From: DYQY01 sp964643725
GTDB taxonomy: Bacteria > Margulisbacteria > Riflemargulisbacteria > GWF2-35-9 > DYQY01
Length of the DNA: 47,434 nt
Reading direction: 5' to 3'
NCBI GenBank assembly: GCA_964643725.1
Contig: CAZXTL010000014.1
Coordinates: 1 to 47,434, forward strand
Shown here in pieces: positions 1-7,395 of the stretch. A program made the position numbers and the translations under genes. The number at the start of each line of letters is the position of its first letter. The stretch's first letter is position 1. The notes below the pieces were generated by a model that worked only from the letters and a program-made list of their open reading frames with translations, made no database searches and had not been told where the DNA came from.

Positions 1-18
1 GAATAGAAGGAGAGAAAG

Positions 19-1311
19 ATGATTGATAGATATTCTAGAAAGATTATGCAAGATATTTGGTCTCTGGAAAATAAGTTCAGAGTTTGGCTTGATGTTGAGT
101 TAGCTGCCTGTGAAGCACATAACAAACTAGGCAATATTCCCGATTCAGCACTTAAAATAATCAAAAAGAAGGCAGATATAAATGTTGATAGAATAAACGA
201 AATAGAAGAAGTTACCAATCATGATGTTATCGCCTTTACAACTTGTGTAGCAGAATATATCGGTCCTGAGTCCAGATATGTCCATTTGGGATTAACTTCT
301 TCGGATGTAGTAGATACTGCTTTTTCAATACTTATAAAGCAATCTGCTGAGATTATTTTGAAAGACATGAAAGAGTTATTGCCTGTGCTTAAAGGTCTTG
401 CTTATAAGTATAAAGATTCATTAATGATGGGAAGAACTCATGGTGTTCATGCGGAACCAATGACTTTAGGTCTTAAGTTTGCACTTTGGTACGACGAATT
501 TGGTAGGAATATCAGAAGGTTTGAATCTGCTATCAAGGAAATAGCTGTAGGTCAGATTTCCGGTGCGGTAGGTAACTATTCAAATATTGATCCTTTTGTG
601 GAAAAGTATGTTTGTGAAAAGCTAGGACTAGTACAAGTTAATATTTCTACTCAAATAATTCAAAGAGATAGACATGCTATGTTTATGTCTGTTTTGGCTG
701 TTATGGCGGGAACAATTGAAAAGATAGCAACTGAAATTAGGGCTGCTCAAAAGACTGAGTTTAATGAAATGGAAGAAGGATTTAAAAAAGGACAAAAGGG
801 TAGCTCCGCTATGCCACATAAGCGAAATCCTATTACCTGTGAAAAACTAACTGGACTTGCAAGGGTTATTAGAGGAAATATGTTAGTAAGTATGGAAAAT
901 ATTTGCTTGTGGCATGAACGTGATATTTCTCATTCTTCAACTGAGAGGATAATTTTCCCAGACAGCACAATGCTGATGGATCATATGTTAGTAACTTTAA
1001 AGTCTGTTTTAGAGAATTTAGTTGTACATGAAGATAGTTTAGCAAAAAATCTTGATTTGCTTGGCGGAGTCGTTTGTTCCCAACGTTTACTATTAGCAAT
1101 GGTAAACAAGGGCATTTCAAGAGAAGATGCTTATCAAATTGCTCAATCTGACGCTATGAAAGCTAGAGATAATGGTTTGAAATTCAGAGAGGTTATAAGA
1201 CAAGATGAAAGGGTAACCAATAAATTAACTGAACAAGAGATAGAAGCCGTTTTTGACCATAATATCTACAAAAAACATGTAGACATGATTTTTAAACGGG
1301 TTTTCTCTTAA
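19..1311 (+). CDS. purB: Adenylosuccinate lyase
   Basis: Cleaves SAICAR to AICAR and adenylosuccinate to AMP (fumarate released), two steps of purine synthesis in the cytosol. The 430-residue length is typical. The fumarase/aspartase superfamily signature SSAMPHKRNP lies near residues 261-271, and the catalytic-His segment GRTHGVHAEP near 136-146; the N-terminal pattern (MIDRYSR, then SLENKFRVW) is that of the short bacterial PurB type. The ATG follows a good Shine-Dalgarno, AAGGAGAG, at positions 7-14. Upstream context lies outside the window. The gene stands alone here, with an opposing tiny gene at its 3' end. Confidence 0.97.
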   Translation: MIDRYSRKIMQDIWSLENKFRVWLDVELAACEAHNKLGNIPDSALKIIKKKADINVDRINEIEEVTNHDVIAFTTCVAEYIGPESRYVHLGLTSSDVVDTAFSILIKQSAEIILKDMKELLPVLKGLAYKYKDSLMMGRTHGVHAEPMTLGLKFALWYDEFGRNIRRFESAIKEIAVGQISGAVGNYSNIDPFVEKYVCEKLGLVQVNISTQIIQRDRHAMFMSVLAVMAGTIEKIATEIRAAQKTEFNEMEEGFKKGQKGSSAMPHKRNPITCEKLTGLARVIRGNMLVSMENICLWHERDISHSSTERIIFPDSTMLMDHMLVTLKSVLENLVVHEDSLAKNLDLLGGVVCSQRLLLAMVNKGISREDAYQIAQSDAMKARDNGLKFREVIRQDERVTNKLTEQEIEAVFDHNIYKKHVDMIFKRVFS

Positions 1312-1321
1312 TTTTATCTTT

Positions 1322-1462
1322 TTATACGAAAAGTACTTCAGTAAGATCGATGCTTGCAAAGAATTCTTGTTCATCTTTGGATAGCTCCATCTTTACTTCT
1401 ACATCCTCATTTAATATAGAATTCATTAAATAATCAAACCTTTCTGTTTTAGACTCTTTCAT
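1322..1462 (-). CDS. Small unknown protein, 46 aa
   Basis: Convergent with purB, ending 10 bp from it. The ORF can be extended upstream, but the ATG at 1462 is preceded by GGGGGG and AGG on the minus strand, a clear ribosome binding site, so the 46-residue form beginning MKESKTERFD is preferred. The product is acidic and probably helical (ILNEDVEVKMELSKDEQEFF), with no signal peptide or membrane segment. Family not recognised. It faces away from the unknown gene at 1652, so the 190-bp gap between them should hold divergent promoters. Confidence 0.55.
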   Translation of the reverse strand: MKESKTERFDYLMNSILNEDVEVKMELSKDEQEFFASIDLTEVLFV

Positions 1463-1597
1463 CCTAATCCCCCCTGTCAATTTGTCTTGTTTATAGATAT
1501 GCCCGAAAAAATGCATATTAAACATTTATTTTTTAAATATTTTTAATTAAATATCAAAAAATATAGGTACAAGTTTTTATTTACTTGAAACGATATA

Positions 1598-1603
1598 TAT
1601 AAT
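1598..1603 (+). promoter_or_regulatory. Putative -10 box of the 1652 gene
   Basis: A perfect TATAAT lies about 49 bp before the ATG at 1652. The hexamer 17 bp upstream (TTTTAT, 1575-1580) is only a weak -35. An alternative reading nearby is a sigma-28-like arrangement (CAAGTTTT, 11 bp, AACGATAT), which cannot be told apart by eye. Confidence 0.4.
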
Positions 1604-1651
1604 GAAATAGAGGATAATTGTAATTGTATAAATATTTGTAAGGGGAATAAG

Positions 1652-1969
1652 ATGATTAATGATATTAATTTTTTAAATACTCAAGGGATTAACCTAAATT
1701 GTTCTTCGAATGAGAATGAATTGTTAGATGGCGTTTCAGCTTCTTTTGAAAATAGTTTTTTTGAACCAAATGTTACTGTTTCTTCTAATTTTAATTTTAA
1801 TTCTGATTATAATGCAGACTATATTCCTCAATTTAATTCAGATACTCCTAATGTTGAGGAAAATCCTATTGTAAAAGAGGTTTTCAATAGCATTATGTCA
1901 GACCATTCCATAGATCTTTCACAAGATCCGATAGTTATCGATACTCTCAAAGCTTTACTTTATTTATAG
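1652..1969 (+). CDS. Unknown protein, 105 aa, Asn/Ser-rich
   Basis: ATG with a good ribosome binding site (AAGGGG, about 8 nt upstream). The product is 105 residues, strikingly rich in Asn, Ser, Asp and Phe through residue ~70 (low complexity, probably disordered). A short helix-prone tail ends DTLKALLYL. There is no signal peptide or membrane helix and no family is recognised. It is the first gene of a plus-strand series of unknown proteins (1652-4439). The disordered N-terminus without a Sec signal would fit a secreted substrate or an adaptor, but that is only a guess. Confidence 0.6.
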   Translation: MINDINFLNTQGINLNCSSNENELLDGVSASFENSFFEPNVTVSSNFNFNSDYNADYIPQFNSDTPNVEENPIVKEVFNSIMSDHSIDLSQDPIVIDTLKALLYL

Positions 1970-1994
1970 GATAAACACTTTTCCATAACCTTAC

Positions 1995-2067
1995 CACCTC
2001 GATACAATTTTGCGCTCATCGAGTGATTGCTTAGCAATCGTATCGAGATGCGCAAAATCACTCGGTG
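1995..2067. repeat. Large imperfect palindrome (hairpin)
   Basis: Intergenic inverted repeat with arms starting CACC and ending GGTG. The tip is GATTGC-TTA-GCAATC. Both arms contain ATTTTGCGC and CGAG/TCGATAC elements, partly in swapped order, as seen in REP-type palindromes that have rearranged. There is no coding potential. No poly-T tail follows, so it is not a standard terminator. Confidence 0.6.
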
Positions 2068-2080
2068 ACCTATTTCTAAT

Positions 2081-2106
2081 GTAATTCCCGCTTGCACGGG
2101 AATTAC
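2081..2106. repeat. REP-like palindrome GTAATTCCCG...CGGGAATTAC
   Basis: Perfect 10-bp inverted repeat (2081-2090 and 2097-2106) around CTTGCA. Its ATTCCCG/CGGGAAT core is shared with the palindromes at 45164-45265, so it looks like one member of a dispersed extragenic family. Confidence 0.65.
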
Positions 2107-2138
2107 TAAGGACAATTCAATGATTATATGTTTTTACC

Positions 2139-2176
2139 AATGAACTATTGAACCAGTGAACTAATGAACTAATAAA
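2139..2176. repeat. TGAAC short direct repeats
   Basis: Degenerate tandem units of about 8 bp (AATGAACT, TTGAACC, AGTGAACT, AATGAACT). The same unit recurs at 4954-4987. Non-coding. The last TGAAC begins the conserved upstream module described among the findings. Confidence 0.6.
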
Positions 2177-2238
2177 TGTTTATTATTTTCAAAAATGGGT
2201 ATAACTCAATACATAAAGTACTTATATAAGGAGTGATT

Positions 2239-2559
2239 ATGCAGATTTTACCTGATAATTTTGATGTAACTAATTTTAATAATCATTTTTCAAAACAAAG
2301 TCAAATTGCTAGAAATGATCAATTGGTTGCGGGAAGCACCTTTCAAAAGGTATTGCAGAATCAATTAAGTGCTATTCCTCTAGAGTCAGCAATGAGTAGT
2401 ACTAATACTGAGATAAAGAAGCGTAAAAAAGATTCTGAAGAGATAATGGAGGATTTTAGTGAAATAGCTGAAGATACTTATGATGTGCTTACTGCTGAAA
2501 GAAAGATACGGCAATTATTTAGAAAATTAAGGCTAGGAGAAACAGATGTTAACCAATAA
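2239..2559 (+). CDS. Unknown protein, 106 aa
   Basis: A GTG two codons upstream is possible, but AAGGAG at 2228-2233 is ideally spaced for the ATG at 2239, giving 106 residues (MQILPDNFDVTN...). There is no signal peptide or membrane helix. The C-terminal half is charged and probably coiled (EIKKRKKDSEEIMEDFSEI, then TAERKIRQLFRKLRLGE). Its stop codon overlaps the start of the next small gene, pointing to translational coupling. No family recognised. It heads a three-gene unit (2239-4439) of unknown proteins. Confidence 0.65.
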   Translation: MQILPDNFDVTNFNNHFSKQSQIARNDQLVAGSTFQKVLQNQLSAIPLESAMSSTNTEIKKRKKDSEEIMEDFSEIAEDTYDVLTAERKIRQLFRKLRLGETDVNQ

Positions 2560-2728
2560 TGAAGGAAACTTTTATGCATATATTAAGGAACAAATGCAAA
2601 TTAAAGGAGCAGATAAAACTTCTTCAAAGAGGAATGATAAATTGACTGCAATTGAGAATAGATTATTAGAAATGGTGGATTCTCTTAAAATAGCCAAGTA
2701 TAAACCGAAAGATGAAGATAATTTTTAA
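2546..2728 (+). CDS. Unknown small protein, 60 aa
   Basis: Starts inside the 3' end of the preceding gene (14-bp overlap); GGCTAGGAG upstream can serve as ribosome binding site. The 60-residue product is charged and helical (AIENRLLEMVDSLKIAKYK) with no membrane segment. A 67-bp gap separates it from the coiled-coil gene at 2796. Small size, overlap and context support a real gene, but function is unknown. Confidence 0.55.
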   Translation: MLTNNEGNFYAYIKEQMQIKGADKTSSKRNDKLTAIENRLLEMVDSLKIAKYKPKDEDNF

Positions 2729-2795
2729 AATCATTGCAACATTTCAGATTAAGTTACGATAACTTAAGTGAGAGGTTAAACAGAAGGAGTTGCAA

Positions 2796-4439
2796 ATGAG
2801 GTCAAAGATAGTAGCTTTTGTTGATAATACTCACAACTCACCTTTAGATAAGAGATATCATGAGCTTGTTTTATATAAGACAATTCTAAAAATTAATCAG
2901 AAATTTTTGCTAGATACCATTGATAAATTAGAGAGAAAGATACATATAGATGAATTAAAGGGAAAGATTGATATAAGTACTATTTCCTTTAAGAATGAAC
3001 TAAAAGTTTATGAGAAGAATGTTGCTGAATTAATTGATACATTAGAATCAAAAATAAAGTTTATTACTAATTGCGAAGAAGACCCGGTCCTCAATGTGGT
3101 ACTTGAATATACAGGCTTAGACACTGTTGTTGTTGCGTTAACTGCAGGTAAACCTAGTTTTTGTGTAAATATAAATGTCTCTTCAACTGATGATTTAGTT
3201 GAAAGATTTAAGTCTATCGAAGCTGAAGGCCAAAGAATGTCTCAACGAATATTAAGTAAAAGAATTGGGGAATTGCTTCTAGCTATTGAAAACAAAGAGT
3301 TATTGCAAGATGAGGTTGATGAGAGGATTCATGGGCTAAAAGCGAGAGAAGCAACAATAAATAATTTACTCAAATCAATTACAGAAGCTATTAATAATGA
3401 TAAAAATGTTACTGATGTTGTTTTTAAGAATCAATTAATTGAGCAAATTACAAACTACTATGAACCTATTATTGTTGAGATTAATAATGCTATAAAATTA
3501 TTAAAAGCTTACTCTGCATCAGGAGTTGCAAGTTCCAATAAAACAATAGGCTCGCTTAAAAATAGTGTTTCTTTAGAGTTAGAGATTATTAAAAGTAGGA
3601 TTCAGTTAAATTATGAATTAAGAAATTATGGAACAAATTTAGCATATTTTGACAAACAATTATTAGCTTTAAATAATAGATTAGAAATGTTTAAGATATT
3701 TGAATCTATTTTAGAAAGAAATGGTAAGGTTACAATAGAAGAAAAAAATAAGCTTCATAAATTGACTGGTGTTAATCTTTCTGATGAATTATCTAAAGGT
3801 ATATCTAGTCATTTCATTGATTTTATAAAAGATGCAATAGCAGGCAATGATATTATTAATACAGAGTTGAAGAACATTAGATCTACAGATGGAATAAAGA
3901 GTTTGAATCAATTATTACAAATTATATCTACGTTAGATGCCAAAAGTAAGGAAACAGATATAATGTTGTCTCAGATTAAGAGAGTAATTCTCAGAATCAG
4001 GTCGCAGATGGATATAGAGTTAGCAAAAGTTGAAGAAAGTAATGTGTCTGATGATGAGAAGGCAATCACTATAAAGAGTATTCAAGAAAGATATAAGCCA
4101 ATACTAGAAATGTTAGGTCAAGCAAAAATGGATTTAGAGAAATTAGCACAGTCTAATAGTGCTTTAAAAGACAAGTCTATTTCTAAGTATAATGTTGTAA
4201 TACAGCATATTATTGCTTCTAAGGCAGTTAATGTTTCTAATTTTCAAAGAATATATTCACTGGTAATTACTCCTACAAGGGACCTAATAAATTCGAATTC
4301 TGAAAACAAGACACAATCTGCAGCTTTAAATAATGAAATAGGAATGTTAAAAGCAAATTTAGCAATACTACTGAAGATTCTTAATGAAAAAATGCAAAAG
4401 ATGCAGAATAATGCAGTTGAATTAAGAGAAGCAGCTTAA
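2796..4439 (+). CDS. Large unknown coiled-coil protein, 547 aa
   Basis: AAGGAG at 2784-2789 is spaced 6 nt from the ATG at 2796; the TTG at 2790 touches the ribosome binding site and is unlikely. The protein is almost wholly alpha-helical with many heptad-like Leu/Ile/Lys/Glu stretches (for example around residues 40-80, 165-230, 270-310 and 380-470). A short non-helical insert lies around residues 95-140 (a TGLDTVVVALTAGKP segment). No signal peptide, membrane helix or nucleotide-binding motif is visible. It ends NAVELREAA and shares its final TTAA with the stop of smpB on the other strand. It could be a structural or secretion-apparatus protein; the family is not recognised. Confidence 0.7.
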   Translation: MRSKIVAFVDNTHNSPLDKRYHELVLYKTILKINQKFLLDTIDKLERKIHIDELKGKIDISTISFKNELKVYEKNVAELIDTLESKIKFITNCEEDPVLNVVLEYTGLDTVVVALTAGKPSFCVNINVSSTDDLVERFKSIEAEGQRMSQRILSKRIGELLLAIENKELLQDEVDERIHGLKAREATINNLLKSITEAINNDKNVTDVVFKNQLIEQITNYYEPIIVEINNAIKLLKAYSASGVASSNKTIGSLKNSVSLELEIIKSRIQLNYELRNYGTNLAYFDKQLLALNNRLEMFKIFESILERNGKVTIEEKNKLHKLTGVNLSDELSKGISSHFIDFIKDAIAGNDIINTELKNIRSTDGIKSLNQLLQIISTLDAKSKETDIMLSQIKRVILRIRSQMDIELAKVEESNVSDDEKAITIKSIQERYKPILEMLGQAKMDLEKLAQSNSALKDKSISKYNVVIQHIIASKAVNVSNFQRIYSLVITPTRDLINSNSENKTQSAALNNEIGMLKANLAILLKILNEKMQKMQNNAVELREAA

Positions 4440-4882
4440 CGGTACTTAAAAGCTCGACTTATTTCACGATCTATTTCACGTGTTTTGATTGACTCTCGCT
4501 TATCACCCATTTTTTTCCCTTTTCCAAGACCTAGTTCAAGTTTTACATATTGTCTTTTGAAATAGACCTTGAGTGCGACTAAAGTTAGTCCTTTTTCCTG
4601 AATTTTTCCAATTAATTTGTTTATTTCATTTTTTTTGAGTAATAATTTGCGTGTTCGTGTTGGCGAGATTATTTGAAAGGAATTAGTTTTCTCATAAGAC
4701 TGAATCTCCATATTGTGGATAGTGGCTTCTCCATCTTTAATTTTGATAAAGGCTTCAGAGATATTTAGTTTACCATTACGGATAGATTTTACTTCATTAC
4801 CCAGTAGTGCTATGCCGGCTTCAAAAGTCTCTATCATTTCGTAATTGAACCATGCTTTTTTATTAGTAAACATTGTAGTCAT
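4436..4882 (-). CDS. smpB: SsrA (tmRNA)-binding protein SmpB
   Basis: Binds tmRNA and delivers it to stalled ribosomes for trans-translation. The 148-residue product has the SmpB core: YEMIETFEAGIALLGNEVKSIR near residues 14-35, then ISEAFIKIKDGE and a basic tail (KGKKMGDKRESIKTREIDRE) that mimics an mRNA/tRNA stem. Two close ATGs exist (residues 1 and 4) and neither has a clear Shine-Dalgarno. It is on the opposite strand to the unknown clusters around it, and its stop overlaps the convergent stop of the coiled-coil gene by 4 bp. Confidence 0.96.
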   Translation of the reverse strand: MTTMFTNKKAWFNYEMIETFEAGIALLGNEVKSIRNGKLNISEAFIKIKDGEATIHNMEIQSYEKTNSFQIISPTRTRKLLLKKNEINKLIGKIQEKGLTLVALKVYFKRQYVKLELGLGKGKKMGDKRESIKTREIDREISRAFKYR

Positions 4883-5060
4883 AATAGTGAATGGTAAATG
4901 GTAATTGGTAAATCGTAAATAGTAAAAAGTTAAAAGTGAATAGAATCAATTAACCAGTGAACAAATGAACCAATGAACCATTGAACAAAACCATGTTTAA
5001 AAGTTGAAAAAGTGGGTATAAGAAAAACAAGTTTATATAAATGGGGGAGGGGGAATCATT
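4883..5060. repeat. Low-complexity intergenic region with TGAAC and GGTAAAT repeats
   Basis: Holds short degenerate repeats: GTAAATG/GTAATTG/GTAAATC units at 4889-4925, and AATGAACC-type units at 4954-4987. These are followed by an upstream module (4982-5021) matching that before the gene at 2239. Near the 3' end TTTATATAA (5032-5040) precedes the purine-rich ribosome binding site of the 30-codon gene. Confidence 0.55.
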
Positions 5061-5153
5061 ATGGACCAAGAATTTAGAAACGAAGTTATTTATGATTTGT
5101 ACAAACCTGTGTGTTGGTTGCAGGATGCAATACACGTAGTTACTGGTTGTTAA
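5061..5153 (+). CDS. Unknown micro-protein, 30 aa
   Basis: ATG preceded by GGGGGAGGGGG with 7-8 nt spacing, one of the strongest ribosome binding sites in the window. It encodes 30 residues (MDQEFRNEVIYD..., ending HVVTGC), with two cysteines and a central hydrophobic/aromatic stretch (VCWLQDAIHVV). The next 31-codon gene starts 16 bp after its stop, also with a strong ribosome binding site, so these two and the 252-residue gene form an apparent operon. No family recognised. It could instead be a leader peptide for the downstream gene. Confidence 0.5.
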   Translation: MDQEFRNEVIYDLYKPVCWLQDAIHVVTGC

Positions 5154-5169
5154 GAAGGGGGCGAGTTTG

Positions 5170-5265
5170 ATGAATAGTAAAGAAAGTATCATTCTTGAGG
5201 AAGAAATGATGATTAAACAAATGGTATGGCAATTTGAAGAAATTGTTAGGGTAAAAGAGGGGTAG
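5170..5265 (+). CDS. Unknown micro-protein, 31 aa
   Basis: ATG preceded by AAGGGGGCGAG with about 7 nt spacing. The 31-residue product (MNSKESIILEEEM..., ending IVRVKEG) looks like a single amphipathic helix with methionine-rich hydrophobic positions. Its stop is 3 bp before the ATG of the 252-residue gene, and the GAGGGG at its own 3' end serves as that gene's ribosome binding site. Tight packing supports a real, co-translated gene. Function unknown. Confidence 0.5.
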   Translation: MNSKESIILEEEMMIKQMVWQFEEIVRVKEG

Positions 5266-5268
5266 TCA

Positions 5269-6027
5269 ATGGTAGGAACAAGTAATGTTTCAGTAACAAG
5301 TGCACCTTATGTACCAAAGACAACAACTACCACGACCCCAGTTTCTAAAGAATCATTAGTTCCGTTAATTGAAAAAGCTTCCGAAAACATTATGAAGAAT
5401 GTGCTAATTTTTGATTCTAAATTGCCATTATCAGAGGGACTAAAGGCTTCATTAACTACATATTTTTTACAAGGACAAACAGCCTTGTCAGAAAAACAAC
5501 TAAATGAGATTTTAGATGCAATTAACGAAGGTGGGCAAAAGGGTGCTGCTGTTGCTGTAATTTTTGCAACAATTAACTTAAAGAAAGAACTTGATACTCT
5601 TAAACAAGCATCTTTAGATGGGACATTAACTGCTGCGGATAAGATAAGATTAAAAGAAATAGAAACAAAATTTCAAGATGAAACTTTTAGAGGGAATATT
5701 GTCAGTGCGTCTGATATGTTTTCACAAATAGGTATAGATGCAAATCTTCTTTTATCTGATATTGATAAAACAATTGTTAGTATTAAACAAAATATTAACA
5801 ATCCAGCAATTCAATTTGTGCCACTATCAAAGGGTGGGGTAACTTTAAATGAAATACCAGTAGTTTCTGTGGGGGATATGTTGGCGCAAAACCTTAAGGT
5901 AGAACGCGAAGGTGTAAGGATTGAATCGGAAAAGGATAGAGCAAATAAAGCCTTAGCTGATAAAATAATGGGAACAATTGTAAAGAATAAAATTTTGTCC
6001 GGGCACAAAATAGAAGGTCTCTGTTAA
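5269..6027 (+). CDS. Unknown protein, 252 aa, with Thr-rich N-terminus
   Basis: Third gene of the 5061-6027 unit; the ribosome binding site is GAGGGG in the end of the preceding gene. Residues 1-30 are Ser/Thr/Pro-rich (a KTTTTTTPVSK segment) and probably disordered. The rest is mostly helical: a hydrophobic Gly/Ala helix near 95-110 (GGQKGAAVAVIFATI), then a charged helix. There is no Sec signal peptide. The final codons overlap the convergent RNA methyltransferase by 4 bp (TTAA). The layout of a flexible N-terminus plus helices resembles non-Sec secreted substrates, but no family was recognised. Confidence 0.65.
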   Translation: MVGTSNVSVTSAPYVPKTTTTTTPVSKESLVPLIEKASENIMKNVLIFDSKLPLSEGLKASLTTYFLQGQTALSEKQLNEILDAINEGGQKGAAVAVIFATINLKKELDTLKQASLDGTLTAADKIRLKEIETKFQDETFRGNIVSASDMFSQIGIDANLLLSDIDKTIVSIKQNINNPAIQFVPLSKGGVTLNEIPVVSVGDMLAQNLKVEREGVRIESEKDRANKALADKIMGTIVKNKILSGHKIEGLC

Positions 6028-7220
6028 ACCTTTTCTAAATAAACTATAACCTCAACATGGGGTGTCCATGGGAACATATCAATAGAAGATACTTCCACAA
6101 CTTTATAACCAAATTCCATTACAGATTTTAAGTTAAAAGCTAGTTCATCCAGTCCACAAGCAACATAAACTATTCTTTCTGGTTGTCTTTTACCAATATG
6201 CCTCATTGTATGTTTATCAGCTCCTGAACGTGGCGGGTCAAGGATAACTAGATTATAGTCATTTTCAAAGCGTATTTTAGAAAGTTCTTCTCTAACTGTG
6301 CCAGCTATAAATTCTGCTTTATTTTCTGCAATATTATTTAGTGCAAGGTTAGCTTTTGCTTGACCTATAGCTGATTTTACTATTTCTATCCCTAGTATGG
6401 AGGTTGCTTTATCTGCGATATAGGTGCTTATAGTTCCAGCTCCACAAAACAAATCTATGACGTTATCTTTATCCTTTACGTATGAAAGAATTTTGTCATA
6501 TAGAATCGTTGCTGCTTTATTATTTACTTGGAAGAAGGAATCAACAGGAATTCTGAAATCTTTACTACCAATTGAATCTATAAGAGCGTCTTCTCCATAG
6601 AGGAGAGTTGTATCATTAAGCGCTGCAACATCAGCGAAATCTGAGTGTTTTGCCCAAACAAAACCTTTCAGCTGAATGTTGTTATTCAGCAAAGAGGTAA
6701 TAAGTGGTTGAAACATTTTTTCGTCTCCTCCAGCTGTTATTAAGGTGACGATTATATCCTTTGTTTTAAAGGAGTTTCGTATCATTAGGTAACGCAATAT
6801 TCCTGTATGTGATTTCTTTTGATATGGGTCTATTTTATTACTTTTTGCCCATTCCTTGGTTAATTTAATTATCGTAGCGTTTTCTTCTTTCATTAACAGG
6901 CAATCTGCAATGTCTACAAATTTATTGAATTGTCCTCCTTCATGATATCCTATGCCAATATTGCCATCTTCTTTTTTAAAGAAGGTGAATTCAATTTTAT
7001 TCCTGTATCGATAAAGCTCGGGCGCCTGGATTGGTATGCATATTTTATTTATATCAAAAATTTCGTATTGATGTTCAATATCTTTTTGTAAGCTTCTATT
7101 AAGTTTTTCAAAAACTTGAACAACTTTCTTTTTTTTATAGATTAGTTGTTCTTGGTAGGGTAATTGGTAAAGTTTGCAACTTCCACAAATACCATAATAG
7201 GGACATAACTTATTTTCCAT
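6024..7220 (-). CDS. RNA (uracil-5-)methyltransferase, TrmA/RlmCD family
   Basis: SAM-dependent m5U methyltransferase of rRNA or tRNA. I start at the ATG at 7220 (398 aa): the protein then begins with the family's iron-sulfur cysteine cluster, CPYYGICGSC. The open frame continues upstream, but that part is antisense to the radical SAM gene. Further motifs: DLFCGAGTIS (SAM motif I), LDPPRSG, and the catalytic cysteine in VYVACGLDE. No N-terminal TRAM domain is present, as in RlmC-type members, so the exact target uridine is uncertain. No Shine-Dalgarno precedes 7220. Confidence 0.9.
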   Translation of the reverse strand: MENKLCPYYGICGSCKLYQLPYQEQLIYKKKKVVQVFEKLNRSLQKDIEHQYEIFDINKICIPIQAPELYRYRNKIEFTFFKKEDGNIGIGYHEGGQFNKFVDIADCLLMKEENATIIKLTKEWAKSNKIDPYQKKSHTGILRYLMIRNSFKTKDIIVTLITAGGDEKMFQPLITSLLNNNIQLKGFVWAKHSDFADVAALNDTTLLYGEDALIDSIGSKDFRIPVDSFFQVNNKAATILYDKILSYVKDKDNVIDLFCGAGTISTYIADKATSILGIEIVKSAIGQAKANLALNNIAENKAEFIAGTVREELSKIRFENDYNLVILDPPRSGADKHTMRHIGKRQPERIVYVACGLDELAFNLKSVMEFGYKVVEVSSIDMFPWTPHVEVIVYLEKV

Positions 7221-7306
7221 AGCATATATGTTACGATGAATTGTGAATTTCAGTAAAGCGAAAACCAATAACCATATGCCTTTTATTGTTGTTTTAAAAA
7301 TATTAG

Positions 7307-7336
7307 TTGAAATTGGGTATCTAATCTTTGTATAAT
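7307..7336 (+). promoter_or_regulatory. Sigma-70-type promoter of the CofG-like gene
   Basis: TTGAAA at 7307-7312, an 18-bp spacer, and TATAAT at 7331-7336. Predicted start near 7343, giving a leader of about 53 nt before the ATG at 7396. Confidence 0.65.
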
Positions 7337-7395
7337 GACTAGCGTTTTGCCAAAGCATTACGAAACTCGTTTTAGAAAGGTGTGAATTAAAGTTT

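Noticed and set aside
2139..2176. CRISPR-like array from the TGAAC repeats
   Set aside because: Units are about 8 bp, degenerate and without spacers of constant length; no cas genes are present.
1652..6027. Naming the unknown clusters as a type III secretion system
   Set aside because: No ATPase, secretin, export-gate or needle motif is visible; only general features (no Sec signal, coiled coil, disordered ends) point that way.
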